A DNA stretch of 64,000 nt, from contig JAVIAB010000046.1 of assembly GCA_032433765.1 (NCBI GenBank), forward strand, positions 60,919,388-60,983,387, written 5' to 3'. The translations under genes and the position numbers were made by a program. Below the pieces are notes generated by a model. It worked only from the letters and a program-made list of their open reading frames with translations. It was not told where the DNA came from and did no database searches. Source of the DNA: Megaustenia siamemsis (lineage: Eukaryota > Mollusca > Gastropoda > Stylommatophora > Ariophantidae). This document shows, one piece after another, positions 22,789 to 32,084 of this stretch (position 1 is the stretch's first letter; every line of letters begins with the position of its first letter).

Positions 22789-22919
22789 CTGATGAGGCAT
22801 TGATTATAGTATAAGAAGCTGTAAACCCTTCTCTTGCTATATCAGCATCAGTCATCATAAACACCACCATTACATTATCAGTAGAGGTCAATGTGCCAGG
22901 ATTATTTGTTCCACAGAAT
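22789..22919 (-). CDS. CUB-gene exon 5: second half of CUB domain II
   Basis: Exon of 131 bp, acceptor TTTTATTTTGTAG, donor GTCAGT after TCATCAG, phase 2 in and phase 1 out, 43 complete codons. The peptide begins FCGTNNPGTLTSTDN, with the fourth CUB cysteine, and ends with the EGFTASYTI strand. Directly upstream of the acceptor on the coding strand lies a 55-bp tandem array whose units repeat this acceptor and the first 20 or so bases of this exon (see the array at 22920-23380). The true exon is told apart because only here does the frame continue through the rest of the CUB half-domain to a donor. Confidence 0.88.
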
Positions 22920-23380
22920 CTACAAAATAAAAGTTCACAGATTACTTTCACAAGATAATTTGATTCACAGAACCCACAAAATAATAGTTCAAAGATTAAT
23001 GTCACAAGATTAATTTGATTCACAGAACCCACAAAATAATAGTTCAAAGATTAATGTCACAAGATTAATTTGATTCACAGAACCCACAGAATAATAGTTC
23101 ACAGATTACTGTTACTAGATAATTTGTTCCACAGAACCTACAAAATAATATTTTAAAGATTACTGTTACAAAATTATTTGATCCACAGATCCTACAAAAT
23201 AATAATTCAGAGATTACTGTTACAAAATTATTTGATCCATAGAACCTACAAAATAATAATTCAGAGATTACTGTTACAATATTATTTGTTCCACAGAACC
23301 TACAAAATAATATTTTAAAGATTACTGTTACAAAATTATTTGATCCACAGAACCTACATAATAATAATTCAGAGATTCAT
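22920..23380 (-). repeat. 55-bp tandem array duplicating the acceptor of CUB exon 5
   Basis: About eight units, period 54-55 bp (CACAG at 22966, 23021, 23076, 23130, then about 23184, 23238, 23292, 23346). On the gene strand each unit reads TTATTTTGTAG or a mutated form, followed by GTTCTGTGGAACAAAT, the same acceptor and exon start as the true exon 5 at 22919. The array therefore grew from the intron-exon border itself. The three units nearest the exon have lost the AG (TTTTGTGGG or similar); the five distal units keep it. Confidence 0.85.
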
Positions 23381-23383
23381 CAT

Positions 23384-23985
23384 CATCAAGAACTGGGCCT
23401 ACTGGCGTAGGTGATCATGTCTCTCCACAACTTTCGATTTCAGCAGCTATTTATCATTTCTGTTGTTGACCTTCTGCCAAGCCATTCTCTTAAGCTGTCT
23501 CTTATTTTTTCTCTTTGCTTCCCTCTATCTCTTTGTCCCTCAATTTTTCCAGTTGTTACAATATATTCCAGTTGTTCTCTTCTTATTACATGGCCAAAAA
23601 ATGATGATTGTTTCTTCCTAATATTGGAAATTAGCTCTCTTTTTGCTTTGACCTCTCTCAGAAAATCTTCATTACTCCTCTTAGCTGTCCATGGTATTCT
23701 CAACATTCTTCTGTAAAACAACATTTCTACAGACTCCAGTGATTTTCTTGTCTGTTGTCCTATTGTCCATGATTCGCATCCATATGTTAAGGCTGGCTCT
23801 ACATAACAATTAAGAACTCTTTTTCTTTTTTCTATTGTCAAAATGGATTGCAAAGTATCTTCCTCATTTTTTGGAAAGCTGCTTTTGCCTGAGCCATTCT
23901 GCATCTCACCTCTTTTGTACATCTTCCGCCTGAGGTTAACAAAGTTCCCAAATATTTAAATTCATTTAACTGTTTTAATATTTTT
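23384..23985 (-). mobile_element. LINE-B fragment next to the 37-bp minisatellite
   Basis: 5'-truncated copy: CRMAQ-type text in shifted frame (MQNGSGKSSFPKNEED), LNCYVEPALTYGCESWTIGQ, MLRIPWTAKRSNEDFL, FGHVIRREQLEYIVTTGKIE and EMINSC, with the 3' tail CATCATCAAG at 23379-23390. It is open over 160 codons apart from one internal frame change near 23850. Confidence 0.85.
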
Positions 23986-25733
23986 AATTTGGATGATGAT
24001 GTCATGAGCCTAGTACATTCCTCTCATGGATGATGATGTCATGAGCCTAGTACATTCCTCTCATGCATGATGATGTCATGAGCCTAGTACATTCCTCTAA
24101 TGGATGATGATGTCATGAGTTTAGTACATTCCCCTCATGGATGATGATGTCCTGAGTTTAGTACATTCCCCTCATGGGTGATGATGTCATGATCCTAGTA
24201 CATTCCCCTCATGGATAGTGATGTCCTGTGTTTAGTACATTCCCCTCATGGATGATGATGTCATGATCCTAGTACATTCCCCTCATGGATGATGATGTCC
24301 TGAGTTTAGTACATTCCCCTCATGGATGATGATGTAATGATCCTAGGACATTCCCCTCATGGATGATGATGTCATTAATTTAGTACATTCCCCTCATGGA
24401 TGATGATGTCATGAGTTTAGTACATTCCCCTCATGGATGATGATGTCATGATCCTAGTACATTCTCCTCATGGATGGAGATGTCCTGAGTTTAGTACATT
24501 CCTCTCATGGATGGAGATGTCCTGAGTTTAGTACATTCCACTCATGGATGATGATGTCCTGGGTTTAGTACATTTCCCTCATGGATGATGATGTCCTGAG
24601 TTTAGTACATTCCTCTCATGGATGGAGATGTCCTGAGTTTAGTACATTTCCCTCATGGATGATGATGTCCTGAGTTTAGTACATTCCTCTCATGGATGGA
24701 GATGTCCTGAGTTTAGTACATTCCACTCATGGATGGAGATTTCCTGTGTTTAGTACATTCCTCTCATGGATGGAGATGTCCTGAGTTTAGTACATTCCCC
24801 TCATGGATGAAGATGTCCTGAGCCTAGTACATTCCCCTCATGGATGATGATGTCCTGAGTTTAGTACATTCCTCTCATGGATGATGATGTCCTGAGTTTA
24901 GTACATTCCCCTCATGGATGATGATGTCCTGAGTTTAGTACATTCCCCTCATGGATGATGATGTCCTGAGTTTAGTACATTCCTCTCATGGATGGAGATG
25001 TCCTGAGTTTAGTACATTCCACTCATGGATGGAGATTTCCTGTGTTTAGTACATTCCCCTCATGGATGATGATGTCCTGAGCCTAGTACATTCCCCTCAT
25101 GGATGGAGATGTCCTGAGCCTAGTACAATCCCCTCATGGATGATGATGTCCTGAGCCTAGGACAGTCCCCTCATGGATGGAGATGTCCTGAGCCTAGTAC
25201 AATCCCCTCATGGATGATGATGTCCTGAGCCTAGTACATTCCCCTCACAAATGTAGATGTCCTGAGCCTAGTACATTCCTCTCATGGATGAAGATGTCCC
25301 GAGTCTAGTACATTCCCCTCATGTATGGTGATGTCCTGAGCCTAGTACATTCCCCTCATGGATGGTGATGGCCTGAGCCTAGTACATTTCCCTCATAAAT
25401 GTAGATGTCCTGAGCCTAGTACATTCCCCTCATAAATGTAGATGTCCTGAGCCTAGTACATTCCTCTCATGTATGGTGATGTCCTGAGCCTAGTACATTC
25501 CCCTCATAAATGTAGATGTCCTGAGCCTAGTACATTCCCCTCATGGTTGGTGATGTCCTGAGCCTAGTACATTCCCCTCATGGATGGTGATGTCCTGAGC
25601 CTAGTACAATCCCCTCATGGATGATGATGTCCTGAGCCTAGTACATTCCCCTCATAAATTTAGATGTCCTGAGCCTAGTACATTCCTCTCATGGATGAAG
25701 ATGTCCCGAGTCTAGTACATTCCCCTCATTCTT
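23986..25733. repeat. 37-bp minisatellite, about 47 units
   Basis: Direct repeat with a constant 37-bp period. The unit contains GATGATGTCCTGAGTTTAG followed by TACATTCCCCTCATG. Variants are grouped: early units have GTCATGAGCCTAG or GTCATGATCCTAG, the middle mixes GATGATGAT and GATGGAGAT forms with GAGTTTAG, and late units have AAATGTAGAT and GAGCCTAG. The 74- and 111-bp higher-order pattern suggests repeated unequal exchange. It lies in the intron between CUB exons 4 and 5. Not a CRISPR array: there are no spacers. Confidence 0.95.
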
Positions 25734-25852
25734 AAAATTCATATTTTATGGAATTGTTCTCCATATATGACATCGCACACAAAACATACAATGTCTAGCC
25801 ATTGGTTTCTGAAAAAGAAAGCCTGCAGGCTACCATTTTGATGCCACACCAG

Positions 25853-26588
25853 TTGTCTATGATTTTTTTTTCACAGAAATGGCCATGCGCATTGTTCAAC
25901 TTTGTATTTTTGCTCATTGGATATGGATTATTCAGCTTCTGTTCAAAAATATTTATAAATGTTGTTGTAGTATACTGATGCCAGTGTTTTAATTTCTTAT
26001 TTCAAGCATCTTGACATTATATACATATTTAGCTTTGTTTATTATCCCTCTGAAAATGTCACCATCGTCATTACATTCCAGGCTGCAAATCTAATTACAA
26101 CAGTACACTGAAAACTGGCGATGATTATTATTATTACTACATTCTTCTTCTTCTTCTTTCCTTCCTCATCTGCCTTTCAGCATCGAGGGGAGGTTTAATT
26201 TGCGGTCTTTTGCTCTTCTGTTGTCTATGATTTTTTTTTCACAGAAATGGCCATGCGCATTGTTCAACTTTGTATTTTTGCTCATTGGATATGGATTATT
26301 CAGCTTCTGTTCAAAAATATTTATAAATGTTGTTGTAGTATACTGATGCCAGTGTTTTAATTTCTTATTTCAAGCATCTTGACATTATATACATATTTAG
26401 CTTTGTTTATTATCCCTCTGAAAATGTCACCATCGTCATTACATTCCAGGCTGCAAATCTAATTACAACAGTACACTGAAAACTGGCGATGATTATTATT
26501 ATTACTACATTCTTCTTCTTCTTCTTTCCTTCCTCATCTGCCTTTCAGCATCGAGGGGAGGTTTAATTTGCGGTCTTTTGCTCTTCTG
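25853..26588. repeat. 368-bp tandem duplication, apparently identical
   Basis: 25853-26220 is repeated directly as 26221-26588; reading both copies I see no difference. Each ends with the 3' end of a LINE-K copy (TTCTTCTTCTTC tail and the GGTTTAATTTGCGG segment). The second copy continues into the LINE, the first does not. It is a very recent duplication or an assembly artefact. Confidence 0.9.
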
Positions 26589-26760
26589 TTCGCCTCTGCT
26601 GCTGTTATGTTTCCTAGTGCTTCTAATATTCCATCGACCCATCTTTTACGTGGTTGACCCTTGAGTCTGGTGTTCTCACAACGTTTGTTGAAGGCTGGTT
26701 GTGTTGTGTTTTGTTCTTTCTGCATTGTCACGTGGCCAAACCATTTTATCTGTTGTTTCC
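26145..26760 (-). mobile_element. LINE-K 3' end (partly duplicated)
   Basis: Minus-strand frame 26731-26534 reads NKRCENTRLKGQPRKRWVDGI then AAEANRRAKDRKLNLPS, the C-terminal end of a LINE RT, followed by a (GAA)n tail near 26505-26525. The tail region is present a second time because of the 368-bp duplication. A relative lies at 59438-59710. Confidence 0.7.
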
Positions 26761-27495
26761 TTATATATTCTATGGTGGGGCTATTCCTAGCGCTACTTTA
26801 CTCTCCATCTTCTATGTATTTCTCTGAGCATAAAACATTTATCCCTTACCGACCTGCTAAGTCAGTCGTAAGTTAAGGGCTTAACTTAAGAAAAACACAA
26901 GATGGGGGTTTAGCCCGACTGATGTTTCCCCCCACATGTTTGATCGCTAAGGTCTCACATGCGATCTTTTACGATCTAAATATAAAACTTTAGCTGGTTA
27001 CATTTATTATTGTATTACTACTTTAGTGTGTTTAAATTTCCTAAAAATCCTGATCTGCAAAGCAGGTAGATAAAATGTATAGGCTGGTCTCCTACTTTAG
27101 TAAGTGTTGTAGAAGATGTTGAAGATCTGAAGCTGAATCTGGTCATGAATATGAAGTGTTTATTAGAGAGACCTTTGAAATATTGTCTCAGCGATGGAGA
27201 ACTTGGCAATTGTTTCATGTTTTACACAATCAATGTTGAAACAATTTATGCAATGTCCATTTGTGTAACTCTAACAACATTTCCAGAGATGAGTGTTATA
27301 GTGGTTGTTGGTCTAGAAAAAAACTGATCAGAAATATCTTAAATGGATTGTAGAAAACAGGTTGAAAGGTGGTCACAGCTGGACACTTGACTTATTTATT
27401 AAAAGTAATCTTAGCTCATCTAACAATCCACACAACAAAAGTGTGTACAACCTTGTACAGAAAGCATACAATAACTTGCAGTGTGTTGTTGGTGT

Positions 27496-27752
27496 AAGTA
27501 AAAAAGGTAAAATGCCTCGTCACGCCAAGTAGCATATAGGGAATATAGTGTTAGTGACCTTAATTTTTACAGACCTTCAGCACATAATTTATAGGGTAAT
27601 GTGATTGGTTTTACGCCCGTGCTGCTTTACTTTACCAGAAAAAATCATGTACCCATTAAGGCTGGGTGAACCTGGAACATCAATCAGGATTGAACCCGAC
27701 CTCTTTTCCTTAGTAGTCCAGTTTACTAACCACTGAGCTATTGTGGCTCCCC
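27496..27752 (-). mobile_element. tRNA-derived SINE T, copy 1
   Basis: About 257 bp; on the minus strand a tRNA-like head with GAGCTATTGTGG (A-box region, plus-strand view) and a B-box-like segment, then the common body with GGTCTGTAAAAATTAAGG-type text and the conserved end CACGCCAAGT. Flanked by TGTGTTGTTGGTGT and TGTGTTGCTGATGT, a 14-bp duplication with two mismatches. Confidence 0.8.
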
Positions 27753-28085
27753 TGTGTTGCTGATGTGCTACATAATAATTCAAAAGGATAAGAAATTGGT
27801 ATTTTCTGCAGAACAGTGCAATTGCTAGAATTTGGAGATACCAGAAAGCATTACAGTTCCTGCACTGTCTGCTTTGTTTTCATGTTGTACAATAAATCAT
27901 CATCCTCTTACATGTTTATCAGGAAAAGTCATCTGCTTAGTCTGCCTCACCCCATTAAGTTCAGAAATTTAGCTTCAGCATGCTCTTTAGGCTTTGAAAA
28001 TGGTTACAAATCCTATTTGCAGCATAAGCATAGCAAACTCTCATCCTTCTAAACTGGTAAATATGCTGGCATTTATAGTGTTTGT

Positions 28086-28347
28086 GGGAGCCACGATAGC
28101 TCAGTGGTTAGTGAACTGGACTACAAAGGACAAGAGGTAGGGTTCGATCCCAAATGACGGCTTCCGGTTCACCCAGCCATTAATGGGTACCGGATTTTTT
28201 TTCTGGGAAAGTAAAGCAGCACGGGCATAATACCGACCACATTACCCAAAAATAATGTGCCGAAGGTCTGTAAAATTTATGGTCACTAACACCATATTCC
28301 CTATACGCCACTTGGTGTGACGGGGGTACTTTACTTTTTTACTTTAC
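28086..28347 (+). mobile_element. tRNA-derived SINE T, copy 2
   Basis: About 262 bp. The head GGGAGCCACGATAGCTCAGT carries the A box (TAGCTCAGTGG) and GGGTTCGATCC the B box of an RNA polymerase III promoter; the body has GGTTCACCCAGCC and ends CACTTGGTGTGACGG and TTTACTTTTTTAC. Flanked by a perfect 13-bp duplication TTATAGTGTTTGT (28073-28085, 28348-28360). The four copies in this window define the family. Confidence 0.9.
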
Positions 28348-29503
28348 TTATAGTGTTTGTAGTCACTCAAAGACTCTTATCAACTAAGTTTAAAGAGAAA
28401 TGTCCATCTTGTGTGCATCATAAAAAAGTGCTGAAGCATATTATCACAGCCAGCATCCAGCAACACTATGATAGTGAAGTGTCTGTAACGATAGTTGTTC
28501 CAAGAGGAAAGCTGTTTCCAAGATCAGTGATATTATGAGAAATGTTTTTTCTTAACAATAGAAAAATACAAAATGAAAAGGCACTGACAAAATCAGCACA
28601 ATCTAGGGCTAATAGAGTAAAGTTGGCAGTTGACATTTCTACATTGATGTTTACAGTTTCTGTCATTGCTATTTCTTGTATTCATCTGAGACTTTAAGTT
28701 CATAATGGAAGTGTTGATTTACTTACCCCCGGGATGTTTTACTTGATGGCAACAACAATACCAATATTGCCATTTTTCTGTCAACAATGTCTGGCGGTAG
28801 TGTTCTATATACTTTACTGCAGTTTTTTTTTCTTTTTTATATTTATGTTGATAAATATTTTACAATACTCATTGAGTGCATTACAGCCGGTTGAATAGTA
28901 CAGCCATTGGAAAGACATCACCAGTCTTTGCTGAGCAGGCTGGCTTTCTGTTCCATCTGGCACTGGTTTAGTTAAAGTCACTACTTATGTGTGAATGATA
29001 TTTAAGTAGTTAATCCTCATAACAAAACTTCACAGATTAACAAATCTACGAGTTTCCGGGATGAAATATTACATTTTTAACCAAAAACGTTTTACACTTT
29101 AAGGTACAGTTTCTTTTAATCATTTGGAATGTACACTAGAAGTATGTGTATTTTAATTTTTTGGAAAGACAAATGAGCAAATCAACTAAAGCATCAGTGA
29201 CAAAACAATGTGTACCACAACCTTGTATTTTATAAACATCTATTGCTACATTATTTTTATGAGGCACCACTAACCATTTTATAACAAGTTATAACTTTAT
29301 TTTTATAACAAGTATAACTAAAAAAAATGCAATGTTGCTACATATGCACAATTAATCATCACTACCTTACAATCAAACAATGCTACAACACATGCTATGA
29401 GCTACTGTAAACTTATAATATATCAGTGAGCATTCCTGCAGCATGAGTGATAATACAGCACAACCTTGCATTCTATCAAACTTAAGCACTTTCAGAAGCT
29501 TAC

Positions 29504-29738
29504 CTTCCCAGTTTACTTCCCTCAGCGACTACTGAATTGTCATAAACTTCCACGTAATCAACACATTCTTGATATGGATGCTCAAAATTGAATTCATTGA
29601 ATGTGAGACGAATGAGAAAGCCAGGTGGGGCAAATATATACCATGTACAGTTGACTCCATGAGGGTACTGGTTAGGATGCCCAGGACTGGAGATAAGAGA
29701 TGTGTTTGCACGATACACTCCTCCACATTGTGCAGGCC
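29504..29738 (-). CDS. CUB-gene exon 4: first half of CUB domain II
   Basis: Exon of 235 bp, acceptor TTTTGTAACAG, donor GTAAGC after GGGAAG, phase 1 in and phase 2 out, 77 complete codons. Peptide features in order: PAQCGGVYRANTS, SSPGHPNQYPHG, CTWYIFAPPG, LTFNEFNFEHPYQECVDYVE, then VYDNSVVAEGSKLGR. This exon is longer than the other first-half exons because the split falls after the VYDN loop rather than before it, so the intradomain intron position differs from that of domain I. It joins exon 5 to give KLGR-FCGTNN. Confidence 0.9.
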
Positions 29739-29829
29739 CTGTTACAAAATTGTTTAATGTATTGTTTTTCTTTGTTATAGAATGTCTAGAACAATTGTTA
29801 CAGGAAATTGATATATCCAACTCCATCAT

Positions 29830-31190
29830 TCTAGAATACAGTATTTGAAGGTTAGGAAGTTATGTGATAGTGTGACAATTCAGAGGAAGAATAAAAGAAG
29901 AATATGACAAAGGAGAGAGAAAGAATAAGTTATGATTGAAGTAGAATAACAAAGGAGACCAAGAATTAGCAAGCGTAAACTAGTCAACCGGACTCAGAAC
30001 GATGAGACATAACAAGCTATGAGATTCTATAGTGGGGAGAAATAGCAAGAGATTGCTGAACAAACAGGTGTTCAATCTGAATGTTGGAACTCTTGACAGA
30101 TCATCCACTAACCAAGAATGTTACCTAACCAACACAGAGAGAAGCATAGATTTGAGATACAAACAGGTGCTTGAGGTTGGATGGATGGGGACGGACGGAG
30201 ACTGCAGAGAGTTGTAAACATTCTTTGAAGTCCCCAATTGAGCGAATTCCGGAGTAATTTTTTGAGCTGAAGAAGTTCGGTAGACGCTTTGATGCCTAGA
30301 GATGGGAGATGTGAATTTCCTCTGAGTAGGAGTTCAGGGGGAGAATGTGCCCACATTTGGTCAGAGACCAAATAACAGCTTTGTTTTGCTGGAAGCCAAA
30401 ATTAGGAGTGATTGACAGATGTCGTCAAGAATCTTCAAGTAATGAGGATTAGTGACAGAATTGCAAGGGGGGAGTTAAAAAGATAGTGATTAGTTCCTGA
30501 CAAATGGCAGAGTGACCATACACATTGCTCCCTAGAATCCTCAGCCAGGTAGGTATGGCTGACATGGCAATAAAAAGTAAAGACGCGCATACCTTAGGAC
30601 AGTTCTCGAAGCCTAAAAATACCAGCAAAAAGTAGAGTGGAGGAATTTAGAAACCTGCTTCAAGGCAGAAGGTTAGGAGTGAAGTTAGATTGCTATAGAG
30701 AATTATCAAAGTTAATGGACATGTTAGAAGCTAGACAGTTAGGAAATTATTAGAAGTGGTCAATGAAACTGAGAGACTTAGAGTAGAAATAGAATTGTTA
30801 AAGGACATAAGAGAGATAGTGTGGATTGAACCTTCTACAGATACAAGAGGTAGTGTGAACTGGATTGTAGAATTACAGATGAGTACACAATTATAACTAA
30901 GGAACTGATATGAGAGAAGTGGATAGAACTATTAGCATACTTATAGGAGTCTACAAGTTGCTGAATTAGATTATTAAGGACTGCTATATGCATTATGTTA
31001 CATATACATATATATCGCCAGTAGTTGCAACAAGCCACGAACTGTGTAGTGTTTAAAACTCTGTTAGAAATCCATTCATTTTTGTGTGTGTGTTTCTCTG
31101 CTGGATCAGCATTCTCTAATGTGTGATGATAGAGGTGTTTGTTCAACTCAGGCATGGTGGTAAAAATGTATATCTAAATATGACATGGTG
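29830..31190 (+). other. Unclassified region, LTR-like in style
   Basis: No gene found. Purine-rich text with many GTTAGA, GTTAGG and TAGAAG motifs, resembling the interior of the solo LTR at 21081-22195, and an ACATATACATATATA stretch near 31000. I could not fix ends or a target duplication, so an old LTR is only a possibility. A GTGTGTGTGTTT run lies at ~31084. Confidence 0.25.
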
Positions 31191-31194
31191 GTCA

Positions 31195-31290
31195 ACCACG
31201 CGCTGCCAGGGCTCAAAAGGGGAGTAAAGAATTGTGGTGCTCTTCCCTAATAGATATTTTGTAGAGGTGACTAAGAAAGGTTAGACAGGA
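31195..31290 (+). mobile_element. Fragment related to the SINE-like element at 758-1056
   Basis: Shares GGGGAGTAAAGAAT and the following (G/A)GGTGACTAAG(A/G)A text with the SINE-like insertion in LINE-A. Here it begins ACCACGCGCTGCCAGGGCTC. It is followed directly by a truncated MITE, so its 3' end is lost. Confidence 0.4.
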
Positions 31291-31317
31291 GACCTGTCTC
31301 AATTATCAGACCTGTCT

Positions 31318-31458
31318 GTTCAATTATCTAAACATTCATATATAATATGTTATATGTTAGATAAATATAAATATATAGATTGATTCTTAAAACCATGAAC
31401 AATTTTGTCTCTAAAATCTCTTCTGTTGTGTCGATAAAAAGCTTCCGTACGGAAAGAG
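31318..31458. mobile_element. piggyBac-type MITE, copy 2 (truncated)
   Basis: Right half of the MITE family: TTCAATTATCTAAACATTCA through TCGATAAAAAGCTTCCGTAC and GGAAAGAG, then TTAA at 31459-31462. The left half is absent. Confidence 0.75.
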
Positions 31459-31695
31459 TTAACAAATATGGACCAGTCAAAGAAAGGAATAAAAGTATTT
31501 CTATCATCCAGGATGGATAAGAGCTCTCTGTATAGGATATATATGATACAACATTAAGAAAGCTGCAAGGAGTTTGTACCTAGATACTATGGGAGATTGA
31601 TATAGATTCATAAATTGGTGAGTAATATTTTCATCTTTTCAATTTTATGTCCATGTTGCCAGTAAACTGATATATAATAAAATATGCTTACTTAA

Positions 31696-31996
31696 CCCTT
31701 TCCGTACGGAAGCTTTTTATCGACGCAACGAAAAAGATTTTAGAGACAAAATTGTTCATGGTTTTAAGAATCAATCTACATATTTATATTTATCTAACAT
31801 ATAACATACTATATATGAATGTTTAGATAATTGAACAAGGTATTAGATTTCACCAATATCACGATGATACAAGATGTAAAATGAATATGGTCTGATGATA
31901 TTCGCACTAATAAAATTTAGCGTGGCGCACCATGCGGCGGAACGTACGCAACCGAAACGGAAATGGCACATCATGCGGCGGATCGTAGGGAAAGAG
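31696..31996. mobile_element. piggyBac-type MITE, copy 3 (complete)
   Basis: 301 bp between TTAA at 31692-31695 and 31997-32000, in the opposite orientation to copy 1. Ends CCCTTTCCGTACGG and CGTAGGGAAAGAG are inverted relative to each other. It has the GCGCACCATGCGGCGGAACG block shared by the family. Confidence 0.85.
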
Positions 31997-32084
31997 TTAA
32001 TAGAATAACTTAATGCTTACTATATGGCTGAACTTGTCCCAGAAGCTTGAAAACATAGGCGAAGTGGTCTATTATTATTGTGTT

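Noticed and set aside
23986..25733. CRISPR-like regular repeats
   Set aside because: The 37-bp period is continuous with no unique spacers, and the surroundings are animal intron and LINE sequence. It is a minisatellite.
27000..27490. Possible host exons near 27.1-27.3 kb (frames of 60-66 codons on both strands)
   Set aside because: No domain, no clear splice sites in a consistent frame, and no CUB cysteine pattern.
28086..28160. A tRNA gene
   Set aside because: A and B boxes are present, but the sequence continues into a repeated body, has target duplications, and recurs four times. It is the head of a SINE.
28350..28700. Frames of 66-73 codons that might be a protein fragment (CPSCVHHKKVLKH)
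   Set aside because: The CxxC-HH text is suggestive but there is no recognisable family and the frame breaks within 70 codons on each side.
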